Notes: a model not told the origin generated them from the sequence alone. DNA of 34,700 nucleotides from Sandaracinaceae bacterium (GCA_016706685.1 JADJJE010000041.1:1-34700), one strand, 5' to 3'; numbered from the stretch's first letter, positions 15,829 to 25,030 are shown. Translations and numbers: made by a program.

Positions 15829-18800
15829 GTGCTCGACGATCTCTCCCCCCTGAGCGGCGGCCTCCAGCGCGCCACGGCGACCACGGACGTGGCGCTGCGT
15901 GCGCTCGCGGGCGAGGCGCGTGTGGACCTGGCGGGGCTGCCGCCCGGCGCGGCGGCGCTGCTGTTGGTGAAGGCCAGCAAGGCCCACGCGGGCCCCATGC
16001 TGGTGGTCACGGCGGACACGGACGCCATGCGCCGCACGGCCGAGAGCCTGCGCTTCTTCCTGGGCGAGAGCGACGCGGTGCGCACCGAGGTGCTGCACTT
16101 CCCGAGCGCGGACACGTCGCCCTTCTTGGACGTGGCCTCGGACCGGCGCGCGACGATGGACCGGCTCGCCGCGCTCTTTCACATGGCGCAGGGGCTGCCC
16201 TGGCGCTTCCTGGTGGTCTCGGCGGCCGCCCTCATTCGCAAGGTGGCGCCGCGCGAGGCCATCACGTCGCGCTCCAAGTGGGTGCGAGCCGAGGACGAGC
16301 TCGACCGCGACGAGCTGATCCGCGTGCTGGCCGACGGCGGCTACCTGCGCGTGCCGGTGGCCGAGGACCCGGGCACGTTCGCGGTGCGCGGCGGCATCAT
16401 CGACGTGTATGCGCCGCATGCGCCCTACCCCGCGCGCATCGAGCTGGACGACTGGCTGGTCACCAGCATCAAGTACTTCGACCCCGACACGCAGCGCACG
16501 GTGTCGGAGACCAAGGGCATCTTCGTGCACCCGGTGCGCGAGACGCTGCTGGGCGACGCCGAGGTGGCGCTGGCGCGGCAGCGCATCCGCACCCTGTGCG
16601 ACGACGTGAACTGGCCCACCAAGAAGACGCTGGCGCTCTTGGACGACATCTCCGCCGGGCGCATGTTCTATGGCCTGGACGGGCTCTTGCCCGCGTTCTA
16701 TCCGGCGCTCCAGACCATCTTCGAGTACATCCCCGGCGACGCCCGCGTGGTGTACCTGGACCCGGTGATGTGCCACCGGACCATCCGTGACGAGCGGGAG
16801 CAGGCGCGCAACGACCACGGCGCCAAGGTGGCCGAGGGCGCGCCCACGTATGCGCTGCGGGACCACTACCTGGACGAGGCCGAGCTGAGCGTGCGGCTCG
16901 AGGCGCGGCCCGTGGCGGCGTTCCACCGCATGGTGTTCACGGGGCGGCCGAGCGAAGACGCCTCGCCGCTGGCCATCTACGAGCACTGCCAGGAAGACAG
17001 CGTGCTGCACCTGGGCGCCACGGACCACGCCGCGCTGGTGGGTGAGCTGAAGGCCGCCAAGGGTGGCAGCGGCCGCGAAGAGGGCCTGGCTCCGGGCGCG
17101 CGCAACGCACAGCGCTGGCTGGACGCGGGCATGCGTGTGCTGTTCGTGGCGCGCAACCACACCCAGGCCGAGCGCCTGCGCACGCTGCTCACGCAATACG
17201 ACGTGCCCACCACGGGCAAGCCCGCGCCCTTCGAGCCCGGCATGATCGAGGGGCGCCCGCCACAAGCCGCGCAGATCAGCGTGGGCGCGCTGTCCGACGG
17301 CTTCGTGATGCCCACCGAGGGCCTGGTGTGCATCACCGAGGGCGAGATCTTCGGCACGCAGACGCGCAAGCGCGCGCCGCGCAAGCAGAAGGGGCGCGAC
17401 ACCGAGGCGTTCCTCGAAGACCTGCGCCAGCTCGAGGTGGGCGACTTCGTGGTGCACTCCGACCACGGCGTGGGGCGCTACCTGGGCATCGAGCGCAAGT
17501 CGCTGGGGCAGAGCCAGTTCGAGCGCTACGTGGGCAACGAAGAGCGCTACGTGGAGGTGCTGGTCGTCGAGTACAAAGACGGCGCGCGCCTCCTGCTGCC
17601 CGTCACGCGCCTGAACCTGCTGCAGAAGTTCGCGGCGGGCGACACGCACACGCCCAAGCTGGACCGCCTGGGCGGCAGCACCTTCAGCAAGACCAAGGGC
17701 AAGGTCGAGCGCGCCGTGAAGCAGCTGGCGGAAGACCTGCTGAAGCTCTACGCCGAGCGCGCCGCCGCCGAGCGCGTGGCCGTGCCGCCGCCCGACCGCA
17801 GCTACGCGGAGTTCGAGGCCACGTTCCCGTACGAGGAGACGCGCGACCAGCTGGCCGCCATCGACGACGTGATGGCGGACCTCGACGGCGGCAAGCCCAT
17901 GGACCGCCTGGTGTGCGGTGACGTGGGCTTCGGCAAGACCGAGGTGGCCCTGCGCGCGGCCTTCCGCGTGGCCATGGCGGGCCGCCAGGTGGCCGTGCTG
18001 TGCCCCACCACGGTGCTGGCGCAGCAGCACTACAACAACTTCGCCGCGCGCATGAGCGACTACCCGCTGCGCGTGGGTGTGCTCTCGCGCTTCGTGGACA
18101 AGGCCGAGCAGTCCGATGTCCTGAGCGGGCTCAAGGAGGGCAAGGTCGACATCGTGATCGGCACCCACCGCCTGCTGAGCAAGGACGTGCACTTCAAGCA
18201 CCTGGGGCTCCTGGTGGTGGACGAAGAGCAGCGCTTCGGTGTGTCGCACAAGGAGCGCATCAAGAACCTGCGCAAGAGCGTGGACGTGCTCACTTTGTCC
18301 GCTACCCCGATCCCGCGCACGTTGCAGATGGCCATCGGCGGCATGCGGGACCTCAGCCTGATCACCAGCGCGCCGGTGGACCGCCGGGCCGTGCGCACCT
18401 TCGCGTGCCGCTGGGACGACCACACCATCCGCGAGGCCATCCTGCGCGAGATGAACCGCGGTGGGCAGGCCTTCTTCGTCTACAACCGCATCGACGGGCT
18501 GTACGAGCGCGCGGACCGCCTCAAGAAGCTGCTGCCCGACGTGCGCATCGCCGTGGCCCACGGCCAGATGGGCGAGGTGGCGCTCGAGCAGACCATGACG
18601 GACTTCATCGAGGGCCGCTACGACGTGCTTTGCTCCACGGCCATCATCGAGTCGGGCATCGACATCCCACGCGCCAACACCATGATCATCGACCGCGCCG
18701 ACACGTTCGGGCTCTCGCAGCTCTACCAGCTGCGCGGGCGCGTGGGCCGCAGCCGTGAGCGCGCCTACTGCTACCTGCTGACGCCGCCGCCCTCCACGCT

Positions 18801-19479
18801 GAGCGACGAGGCCCGCTCGCGCATCGAGGCCCTCGAGCGCTTCACGGAGCTGGGCTCGGGTTTCAAGGTGGCCTCGCTCGACATGGAGCTGCGCGGCGCG
18901 GGTGACCTCCTGGGCGCCGAGCAGAGCGGCAGCGTGTCGCAGGTGGGCTTCGACATGTTCGTGCACATGCTGGAGCAGGCCGTGGCCGAGCTGCGCGGCG
19001 AAGAGGTGGTGGCGGACTTCGACACCGAGATGACCGTGGCCCTCGAGCACTACCTGCCCGACGACTACATCGAGGACGTGGGCCTGCGCCTCTCGCTCTA
19101 CAAGCGCCTGGCCTCGGCGCGCGACGAGCAGCGCGTGGACGACCTGGCCATCGAGATGGAGGACCGCTTCGGGCCGCCGCCGCAGCCCGCGCGCGACCTG
19201 TTGCGCGTGATGGCGCTGCGCCCGCTGCTGCGCGAGTACCGCATCCTCGGCTGCGAGGCCGACGAGCGCCGCGTGACGCTGCACCTGCGCGAAGACACGC
19301 CGCTCGACCCGTCGAAGGTCATGGGCCTGGTGGGCCAGCCGCGCAGCCCGTGGAAGCTCTCCCCCGACATGAAGCTCACGCACCACCGCGACCCGAACAG
19401 CAGCCAGAACAAGCTGGATGGCGTGGACCACGTGCGCGACGTCTTGCGCGTGCTCCCTTCTCTCTGCAAAGACAGCTGA
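15829..19479 (+). CDS. mfd: Transcription-repair coupling factor Mfd
   Basis: An ATP-dependent translocase that removes stalled RNA polymerase and recruits UvrA for transcription-coupled repair. Full length at 1216 aa. In order: the UvrB-homology module (1 to about 350), the CarD-like RNA polymerase interaction domain (LEVGDFVVHSDHGVGRYLGI near 534), the RecG-like translocase with Walker A GDVGFGKTEVALRAAF near 697, the DEEQ box VVDEEQRFGVSHKER near 796, LSATPIPRTL, QLYQLRGRVGRSRERAYCY, and the C-terminal regulatory TRCF domain (about 1040-1170). The GTG start at 15829 is in frame with the normal N-terminus and has no Shine-Dalgarno; TATGGC lies 5 nt before it. The stop is 2 nt before the next gene. 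Confidence 0.97.
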   Translation: MLDDLSPLSGGLQRATATTDVALRALAGEARVDLAGLPPGAAALLLVKASKAHAGPMLVVTADTDAMRRTAESLRFFLGESDAVRTEVLHFPSADTSPFLDVASDRRATMDRLAALFHMAQGLPWRFLVVSAAALIRKVAPREAITSRSKWVRAEDELDRDELIRVLADGGYLRVPVAEDPGTFAVRGGIIDVYAPHAPYPARIELDDWLVTSIKYFDPDTQRTVSETKGIFVHPVRETLLGDAEVALARQRIRTLCDDVNWPTKKTLALLDDISAGRMFYGLDGLLPAFYPALQTIFEYIPGDARVVYLDPVMCHRTIRDEREQARNDHGAKVAEGAPTYALRDHYLDEAELSVRLEARPVAAFHRMVFTGRPSEDASPLAIYEHCQEDSVLHLGATDHAALVGELKAAKGGSGREEGLAPGARNAQRWLDAGMRVLFVARNHTQAERLRTLLTQYDVPTTGKPAPFEPGMIEGRPPQAAQISVGALSDGFVMPTEGLVCITEGEIFGTQTRKRAPRKQKGRDTEAFLEDLRQLEVGDFVVHSDHGVGRYLGIERKSLGQSQFERYVGNEERYVEVLVVEYKDGARLLLPVTRLNLLQKFAAGDTHTPKLDRLGGSTFSKTKGKVERAVKQLAEDLLKLYAERAAAERVAVPPPDRSYAEFEATFPYEETRDQLAAIDDVMADLDGGKPMDRLVCGDVGFGKTEVALRAAFRVAMAGRQVAVLCPTTVLAQQHYNNFAARMSDYPLRVGVLSRFVDKAEQSDVLSGLKEGKVDIVIGTHRLLSKDVHFKHLGLLVVDEEQRFGVSHKERIKNLRKSVDVLTLSATPIPRTLQMAIGGMRDLSLITSAPVDRRAVRTFACRWDDHTIREAILREMNRGGQAFFVYNRIDGLYERADRLKKLLPDVRIAVAHGQMGEVALEQTMTDFIEGRYDVLCSTAIIESGIDIPRANTMIIDRADTFGLSQLYQLRGRVGRSRERAYCYLLTPPPSTLSDEARSRIEALERFTELGSGFKVASLDMELRGAGDLLGAEQSGSVSQVGFDMFVHMLEQAVAELRGEEVVADFDTEMTVALEHYLPDDYIEDVGLRLSLYKRLASARDEQRVDDLAIEMEDRFGPPPQPARDLLRVMALRPLLREYRILGCEADERRVTLHLREDTPLDPSKVMGLVGQPRSPWKLSPDMKLTHHRDPNSSQNKLDGVDHVRDVLRVLPSLCKDS

Positions 19480-19481
19480 CC

Positions 19482-20129
19482 ATGACCGACCCCAAGCGCT
19501 CCCTCGATGCCATCTTCGACGCCGACCGGGCCATGCGCCAGGCCGAGACCCAGCTGCTCTCGAGCGGCAAGCAGGGCCTGGTGCGCGTGCTCACCAGCGC
19601 CATCGCCGAGGCCAAGGAGTTGGCCGCGCGCAACCCTGTCGAGGCCGGAATGCGCCTCGAGCGCCTGGCCGACCTGTGCGCCCAGGTGCCCGGCCCCGAA
19701 ATGACCGACGCCCTGATCGGCATCCTGGACCACGACGAGGCCCCTGTGCGCATCGCTGCCGGTGAGGCCCTGCTGGACGTGGCCTACGAGTACTACGCCG
19801 AGGTGGCGCGCGGCATCGAGCGCGCCCTCGACCGCGGCCACCGTGGCCTCGCCATGAGCGAGCTGCCGCACGTGCTGGCCGAGGTGGGCGAGCCCAGCGC
19901 CATCGCGCTGATGAAGCGCTTCCTGGCCACCGGCGACCCCGAGATCATCGCGTCGACCATCGAGGCATTCGTCACCCTGGACGACCCGGACGCCATCAGC
20001 GCCATCGAGCCGTTCGTGGACGACGAGCGCACGGTGGCCTTCGACGAGGCCGACGACGAGACGGGCGCCACGCTGGGCGAGCTCGCGCAGGAGGCCATCG
20101 AGGCCCTGGGCGGCGGCGAAGAGGACTGA
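19482..20129 (+). CDS. HEAT-repeat protein downstream of mfd
   Basis: A 215-aa acidic, wholly helical protein with HEAT-like repeats. Recognisable units include DALIGILDHDEAPVRIAAGE, ELPHVLAEVGEPSAIALMKR and DPEIIASTIEAFVTLDDPD. It has no signal or membrane segment, so it is a cytoplasmic protein-interaction scaffold. The ATG at 19482 begins 2 nt after the mfd stop, so the two are almost certainly co-transcribed and perhaps coupled. A link to Mfd or transcription-coupled repair is inferred from position only. Confidence 0.82.
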   Translation: MTDPKRSLDAIFDADRAMRQAETQLLSSGKQGLVRVLTSAIAEAKELAARNPVEAGMRLERLADLCAQVPGPEMTDALIGILDHDEAPVRIAAGEALLDVAYEYYAEVARGIERALDRGHRGLAMSELPHVLAEVGEPSAIALMKRFLATGDPEIIASTIEAFVTLDDPDAISAIEPFVDDERTVAFDEADDETGATLGELAQEAIEALGGGEED

Positions 20130-20387
20130 CGCGCGACGCGGTCTCGAAGCGCCCCATTCGGCGCGCTTCGTGGGGGGAGCGGTTCGGTGCCATGTCGAGG
20201 ACGTCCAGCGCATCATTGAGCGCCTCGACGTCGTGAAGTGGAGCCAGAGATCGTAGTCCGCGGTGAGGACGGGGAGTCCGTAGGCCACCAGAGCACGCCT
20301 GCCGATGAGGACCGCTCGCGCTCCGCTGCGCTCTGAGGCGGCGAATAGCTCGTGTTCATCATGGATACCGGCATGCATCAGAGACAC
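20130..20387 (-). pseudogene. Remnant of a nucleotidyltransferase-fold protein
   Basis: On the minus strand from about 20378 the peptide MHAGIHDEHELFAASERSG continues with ARAVLIGRRALVAYGLPV and LTADYDLWLHF. This resembles the start of minimal nucleotidyltransferases (AbiEii-like/DUF6036-like), where a G[GS] motif precedes a DxD metal site (here DYD). After HF one missing base shifts the frame; the expected sequence resumes as DVEALNDALDVLDMAPNR and HEARRMGRF, then runs into the 3' end of the HEAT gene on the other strand without a proper C-terminus. It is therefore a truncated, frameshifted remnant. Whether it came from a toxin-antitoxin pair is unknown; no antitoxin is seen. Confidence 0.6.
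20145..20170. terminator. Possible hairpin terminator after the mfd unit
   Basis: An 8-bp perfect stem (CGAAGCGC with GCGCTTCG, 10-nt loop) begins 16 nt after the HEAT-gene stop. No T-run follows, so intrinsic termination is uncertain. Confidence 0.35.
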
Positions 20388-20423
20388 CGCAGCTCATTGG
20401 CCTATGGGAATCACGAGCGGGTA

Positions 20424-20461
20424 TAGAAGTGTCGGGTTTGCGGTTCTTAGAAATGTCGGGT
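20424..20461. repeat. 14-bp direct repeat pair
   Basis: TAGAAGTGTCGGGT (20424-20437) and TAGAAATGTCGGGT (20448-20461) differ at one base and have a 24-bp period. Tandem end repeats of this kind occur at termini of some IS families (for example IS21 type), and the patch is gene-poor, but no transposase or opposite end is visible. A regulator's double site is another possibility. Confidence 0.55.
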
Positions 20462-20486
20462 CCCCGAAGGTCGGAGGTTCGCGCAC

Positions 20487-20627
20487 ATGTCTGCCGCCTA
20501 CCTGACCATGAACCTCATCGTCGCGCAGCAAGAGCACGAGACCGCAGCGAGGCTCGAGAAGGCCCGCACTTACCGCGAACGGCAGCTGCTCAAAGACCGT
20601 TTGGGTCATGTCGCTGCAGCCCACTGA
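20487..20627 (+). CDS. Possible small ORF of 46 aa, unrecognised
   Basis: ATG at 20487 with GGAGG 9 nt upstream; the frame runs MSAAYLTMNLIVAQQEHETA and then a charged helix (ARLEKARTYRERQLLKDRL) before the stop at 20627. It lies just after the 14-bp direct repeat. I do not recognise the protein. The Shine-Dalgarno and helix-like composition are the only support; it could be a remnant or chance. Confidence 0.3.
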   Translation: MSAAYLTMNLIVAQQEHETAARLEKARTYRERQLLKDRLGHVAAAH

Positions 20628-20789
20628 GCCCTCCCCGCACGGCCTAGATGACGGCCTTGCCTACATTCTCAGCGACATTTCCATGGAACGCAGAAGCCGC
20701 CATTTCCAATGCACTTTGACAACGCTGTCGGTCAGCGCCGTTGTCACGGTGCGCGGGATCCGTCACCCTCGGCGGAGTCAAGGAGGCCC

Positions 20790-22166
20790 ATGGCACGCAC
20801 TCGAACCCGACATTCTCCTCACCTGGCGTTGAAGCGCACGCACCGCGTCACACAGGCTCGGACTCGGGCCGCAGCGCTCCGACGCTTTCTTGCGCTGTCG
20901 TTGGTCGCGGCGCTCACCAGCTCCTTCGTCGCGTGCTCGAGCGGTGACGCTCCCACGCCCACGCCGCCGTCGACGCCGCCCCCTCCGTCGTCGACGCCGC
21001 ACGCGCCGGAAGCGCCGATAGCCGTACCTCCCGAACCGACGACTGCAGCGCCAGTCGCACCAGGTGCATCCGACACTGGAGAAGGGTCGCTAGACACGCC
21101 TGCGCCATCCGGAGACGCCGTCGCGAACGCTGGCGAAGGAGAAGGAGAAGGAGCGGACGTAGCCACGCGCCCGGCGGGCGCCATCGCGCTGCCCATCGAG
21201 GACGCGAGCGTCTTGTCCGGCACCCGCCCCATGGGATGCGAGCTGCTGGCGATCGAGGGTGGCCATGTGCTCCGCTCGGACTGGCAGCGCGGCGCGCCCG
21301 ACTGGGCGGCCGAGATGGTGACGAACGCGACGCGGCGGGGCGTCTTCCTGCGCGAGGCTCCCGCGGACCAAGCGGCCCGGCTGCCGGCTCTGGGTGACCT
21401 GTACGTGTGGACACCCGACGGCCCCTGCCGCGTCACCCTCGGACCGCTGCAAGTCTACGCATCGAGCGAAGCGCACGAGCCCGACCCCGCGCACGCGGTG
21501 AGCGGCTGCGGGGACGTGGTGGCACCGCTGGCCATGAAGTGCAGCACGCCACCCCCTGCGCTGCGCTGGGTGCCCATCGTGCACGAGCGCACCCGTGTCC
21601 TGCGGGGAGACGCACCGTCGGGCGATCGGCTCCTCGACGCCCAGCGCCGGGCCTTTCCACCGAGCGGCGAAGACGCGGCGTGGCAGCGCGAGGAGTGGGA
21701 AGCGGCCCAAGCCCAACTGGCAGCGGGGGAGGTGCAGCTCATGCATCGCGCGCGGATCTCTCAGATAGAGGCGCCCGAGTCGTCGGGCGTGGTGGAAGCG
21801 CTGACGTTCATCGACGTCCAGTGGGCGTTCTACGCAGGGAGCTCGCCGGCAGGGAGCTGCCCGACGGAACTCTTCAGCTACGAGAGCTATGCGCGCGTGG
21901 GGAGCGAGGTCACGCGCCTCCATCAGACCTTCCGTGGCGTCGAAGGCGGTCTCCACGACGGTCGTCGCTTCGTCGCGCTGATCTGGAAGGGCGCCGGGCT
22001 CGCGGAGCACTGCGAGGGCGCCGCGTCCTGCATGGCCACGCGCCTCGCGTTCCGTCGCGCCAGCAACCGGTTCCGCGCGGACGCGAGGGGCACGTACGCG
22101 CGCGGTATGAGTGACACGTCCAGCTTCGAGCCGTTGGCCTACAGCAACCACCGCTGCGGCGAGTGA
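20790..22166 (+). CDS. Hypothetical lipoprotein with Pro/Thr-rich linker
   Basis: A lipoprotein of 458 aa. A long basic N-terminus (about 27 residues) precedes the hydrophobic core LALSLVAALTSSF and the lipobox FVAC. A Pro/Ser/Thr/Ala-rich linker with a short Gly-Glu repeat (GEGEGEG) runs to about residue 130. The mature domain has several cysteines and no motif I recognise. The ATG at 20790 is preceded by AGGAGG, only 3 nt away, which is close but in register with the frame. No function can be assigned. Confidence 0.75.
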   Translation: MARTRTRHSPHLALKRTHRVTQARTRAAALRRFLALSLVAALTSSFVACSSGDAPTPTPPSTPPPPSSTPHAPEAPIAVPPEPTTAAPVAPGASDTGEGSLDTPAPSGDAVANAGEGEGEGADVATRPAGAIALPIEDASVLSGTRPMGCELLAIEGGHVLRSDWQRGAPDWAAEMVTNATRRGVFLREAPADQAARLPALGDLYVWTPDGPCRVTLGPLQVYASSEAHEPDPAHAVSGCGDVVAPLAMKCSTPPPALRWVPIVHERTRVLRGDAPSGDRLLDAQRRAFPPSGEDAAWQREEWEAAQAQLAAGEVQLMHRARISQIEAPESSGVVEALTFIDVQWAFYAGSSPAGSCPTELFSYESYARVGSEVTRLHQTFRGVEGGLHDGRRFVALIWKGAGLAEHCEGAASCMATRLAFRRASNRFRADARGTYARGMSDTSSFEPLAYSNHRCGE

Positions 22167-22246
22167 GCCACGGTCAAGAGTTCGCCTTCACCTGGGGGCG
22201 GAATGATCGTGACTTGTGACGGGTCGCTAGCGCACCACACGCACGT

Positions 22247-23707
22247 TCAGGCGCTGCGCGAGCCGCCACCGCCCGAAGAGCGACCGCCGCCGCCGCCACC
22301 ACCGGAGCGGCTGCCGCCACCCCCACCGCCGCCGCCGCCCGAGCGGCCACCGCCGCCGCCGCCGGAGCGACCGCCACCACCTCCGCCACCACCCGGGCGA
22401 CCGCCGCCACCGCCACCACCGCCCGAGCGACCGCCGCTACCCGGGCGACCACCCGTGCGACCGCCACCCGGACGACCACCACCGCCGCCGCCACCCGAGC
22501 GACCACCGCCGCCACCGAGCGGACGCGAGGCACCCGGCGACGAGCGCCCCTGCAGGTCCGTGACCGGCGGCAGCCCACGCTGCGGCGGGTACGGGTGATC
22601 TTCCACGCGTTCCACGTGGCGCTTCATCAGGCGCTCGATGTCCGCCAGGAAGGGGCGGTCCTCGTCTTCGCACAGCGCCCAGGCGATGCCGGTCTCTTCG
22701 GCGCGGCCGGTACGACCGATGCGGTGCACGTAGGTCTCGGGCACGTTCGGCAGGTCGAAGTTGATGACGTGCGACACGCCGCTCACGTCGATGCCGCGGG
22801 CTGCGAGGTCGGTGGCCACCAGCACGGGCAGCGAGCCGTCGCGGAAGCCGTCCATGGCCCGCGTGCGTGCGTTCTGCGACTTGTTGCCGTGGATGGCCTG
22901 CGCCGAGATCTTGGCCTTCTCGAGGTGCTCCACGATGCGGTTGGCGCCGTGCTTGGTGCGCGTGAACACCAGCGTGCGGGTCACCTCGGGGCGCTTCAGC
23001 AGGTCCACCAGCAGGCTGCGCTTGTCACCGTGGTCCACGAAGAACACCTGCTGCGTGACCAGCTCGGTGGCCGACGACACGGGCGCCACGGCCACGCTCA
23101 CCGGGTCCGTGAGCAGCGACTCGGCCAGCTCGCGGATGACGGGCGGCATGGTGGCCGAGAAGAACAGCGTCTGGCGCTTCTGAGGCAACGCCTTCACCAC
23201 GCGCTTCACGTCGGGCAGGAAGCCCATGTCCAGCATGCGGTCGGCCTCGTCCAGCACGAAGATCTCGACCTTGGTGAGGTTGACGTGGCCCTGGCCCATG
23301 AGGTCCAGCAGGCGGCCGGGCGTGGCGATGAGCACGTCCACGCCGCGCTTCAGCTCCGCGATCTGCGGGTTCTCCTTCACGCCGCCGAAGATCACCGTGT
23401 GCCAGAGATCCAGGTTCTCGCCGTAGGTGGCGAAGCTCTCACCAATCTGGGCGGCCAGCTCGCGGGTGGGGGTGAGCACCAGGGCGCGGATGGCGGGGTC
23501 GTCGCCGGCGGTGGCGTCGATGCGCTGGAGTACGGGCAGCGCGAAGGCCGCCGTCTTCCCGGTGCCGGTCTGGGCACAGCCCAGGAGGTCGCGCCCGGCC
23601 ACCACGGAGGGAATGGCGGCGCGCTGGATGGGGGTGGGATTCTCGTACCCGGCGGCCGCGACGGCGCGCACCAGGGGATCGATCAAGCCGAGCTCTGCAA
23701 AAGTCAC
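22247..23707 (-). CDS. DEAD-box RNA helicase (RhlE-like) with Gly/Arg/Ser tail
   Basis: An ATP-dependent RNA helicase (486 aa) likely to act in ribosome assembly, RNA turnover or cold adaptation. All motifs are present: AQTGTGKT (I), PTRELAAQ (Ia), TPGR (Ib), DEADRMLD (II), SATM (III), VFTRT (IV), ATDLAARGID (V) and HRIGRTGRA (VI). The start TFAELGLIDPLVRAV matches RhlE N-termini, so I use the GTG at 23707 and not the TTG at 23740. From about residue 395 the protein becomes a tail of glycine runs punctuated by RS, RP and RT pairs, an RGG-like disordered region expected to bind RNA. Confidence 0.93.
   Translation of the reverse strand: MTFAELGLIDPLVRAVAAAGYENPTPIQRAAIPSVVAGRDLLGCAQTGTGKTAAFALPVLQRIDATAGDDPAIRALVLTPTRELAAQIGESFATYGENLDLWHTVIFGGVKENPQIAELKRGVDVLIATPGRLLDLMGQGHVNLTKVEIFVLDEADRMLDMGFLPDVKRVVKALPQKRQTLFFSATMPPVIRELAESLLTDPVSVAVAPVSSATELVTQQVFFVDHGDKRSLLVDLLKRPEVTRTLVFTRTKHGANRIVEHLEKAKISAQAIHGNKSQNARTRAMDGFRDGSLPVLVATDLAARGIDVSGVSHVINFDLPNVPETYVHRIGRTGRAEETGIAWALCEDEDRPFLADIERLMKRHVERVEDHPYPPQRGLPPVTDLQGRSSPGASRPLGGGGGRSGGGGGGGRPGGGRTGGRPGSGGRSGGGGGGGGRPGGGGGGGGRSGGGGGGRSGGGGGGGGGSRSGGGGGGGRSSGGGGSRSA
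22265..22535. repeat. Low-complexity (CCGCCACC-type) tract coding the helicase tail
   Basis: Imperfect short repeats of CCG/CCA triplets broken by GAGCG or CGGGCG. They encode glycine runs with Arg-Ser or Arg-Pro pairs on the minus strand. Such a tract is prone to slippage, so copy number may vary between strains or be misassembled. Confidence 0.85.
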
Positions 23708-23756
23708 GGCGCTGCGTCGCACATTGGGGCGCAGACGCAAGGCCTCGCGCCGTGAG

Positions 23757-25022
23757 TCAGAGCTCCAAGAGGTCGTCGCAACCGCTTCCGTCAGCGCCCG
23801 GAATCACGATCTCCACGATCTGCCTGTCGATGAAGGTGCTGCCGTCACCGCGGAACAAGAGCTCCAGCCGGAAGCGCTGCGGGCCCACGCCGGGGGCCAC
23901 CACGCCATTGCGTAGCGCCACGCGGTAGACCAGCAGCGTGCCGGCGCGCACGCCCAGGAAGGCCTGCCCTGGCACGTCGATGCCGCTGACCCCGTCGGCC
24001 GGGATGGCGCGCGCCGGGACGATGCCGTCGATGAACTGCAGCACGTCCACGCCGTCGTTGCGGTCGGGATCCTGGGCGATCACGGAGATGTCCTGGATGA
24101 CCGTGCTCGCGAAGGTGCGGATGGCGTCCACCACGCCCGTGGAGAGGCGCTCGCCGGACTCGCCGATGTCGAACACCAAGGGCTGCCCGCGGTCGTCCAC
24201 GGCGCCCGTCATGGTGGCCAGGCGTCTCAGGGGCGGCGCCGGCGCGCCCCCTCCCGAGTCGAAGCCGAGCACGCGCGCGTTGATGGCGTCGAGCGCGCCC
24301 AGCGTTTCGTCCCAGGTGTGTGGCGTGGGCGAGATGCCGCGGTAGTTGGACCCGCTCTCGAAGGGGTCTTGGTGAAACTGCGCGTCCGTGAAGAGCATGA
24401 TGACGGGCAGCGCGTCCGTGCGCATGCAGGCGTAGCCGATACCACCCGAGGGGCAGCCCACGGACGGTTGCACGAAGCTGCCGATGCCCGCGCCCGTGGC
24501 CACCTGATAGAGCGCCTCCACCTGCGACTCACGCCGGTCGAGCCCGTTGGAGAGCCGGATGCTGTCCACGGCGCCCTGCGCCGACTCGATGGCCGCGCTG
24601 CTGGACGAGTGCAGCGTGAAGGGCGTGTCCCCGTCCTCGCTGGTGCCGTAGTCCGCGATGGGGAAGTCCGCGAAGCTGGCCACGGCCACCTGCGAGTCTG
24701 GGATGGCTTCGCGAATGGCGGGCGCGATGCGGTCGCGAAGACGGTCCCGGATGCGGTTGATCTCCGCGGACATCGAGAGCGTGCGGTCGATGAGGAAGAC
24801 CACGTCGGCGCGGCCCACGCGGGCCTCGGTCTCGAGCTCCACCTCCACGATGCCGCCATCGAAGGGGACCTCGAGGCAGGGCACCTCGGCGTCCATGCCC
24901 ATGTCCACGCCCGCGTCGGGGCCGAGGTCGGGCACTGGGAGCCCCGTGCGCGCGCCGCAGCCCGCTCCCACGAAGCAAAGGGCCAACACGAAGAGACCAT
25001 TGAGTACGCTGGGTCGAGTCAC
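23757..25022 (-). CDS. vWA-domain lipoprotein
   Basis: A secreted lipoprotein of 421 aa. The signal ends at the lipobox GAGC (GCGARTGLPVPD), then an acidic linker of the PDAGVDMGMDAE type common in this group of bacteria. The von Willebrand A domain starts near residue 73: VVFLIDRTLSMS gives a DxTxS MIDAS metal site, and VIMLFTDAQF provides the later Asp. A C-terminal beta-rich region ends DGSGCDDLLEL. The role is probably metal-dependent adhesion or protein interaction at the surface. The start is GTG at 25022, with TAGCAT 8 nt upstream and no Shine-Dalgarno. Confidence 0.85.
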   Translation of the reverse strand: MTRPSVLNGLFVLALCFVGAGCGARTGLPVPDLGPDAGVDMGMDAEVPCLEVPFDGGIVEVELETEARVGRADVVFLIDRTLSMSAEINRIRDRLRDRIAPAIREAIPDSQVAVASFADFPIADYGTSEDGDTPFTLHSSSSAAIESAQGAVDSIRLSNGLDRRESQVEALYQVATGAGIGSFVQPSVGCPSGGIGYACMRTDALPVIMLFTDAQFHQDPFESGSNYRGISPTPHTWDETLGALDAINARVLGFDSGGGAPAPPLRRLATMTGAVDDRGQPLVFDIGESGERLSTGVVDAIRTFASTVIQDISVIAQDPDRNDGVDVLQFIDGIVPARAIPADGVSGIDVPGQAFLGVRAGTLLVYRVALRNGVVAPGVGPQRFRLELLFRGDGSTFIDRQIVEIVIPGADGSGCDDLLEL

Positions 25023-25030
25023 CGCCGCCC

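Noticed and set aside
15817..19431. 1204-aa minus-strand frame opposite mfd
   Set aside because: Composition is His/Arg/Val-rich with no known motif and it lies antisense to all conserved Mfd domains; a GC-rich shadow frame.
20424..20461. Calling a complete insertion sequence from the direct repeat
   Set aside because: No transposase, no opposite terminus and no target-site duplication found.
22265..22535. Short repeats that could suggest a CRISPR or tandem array
   Set aside because: The units are irregular, have no spacers and are fully explained by the glycine-rich helicase tail.
22203..22598. Plus-strand proline-rich frame
   Set aside because: Exact antisense of the helicase glycine tail; no start signal.
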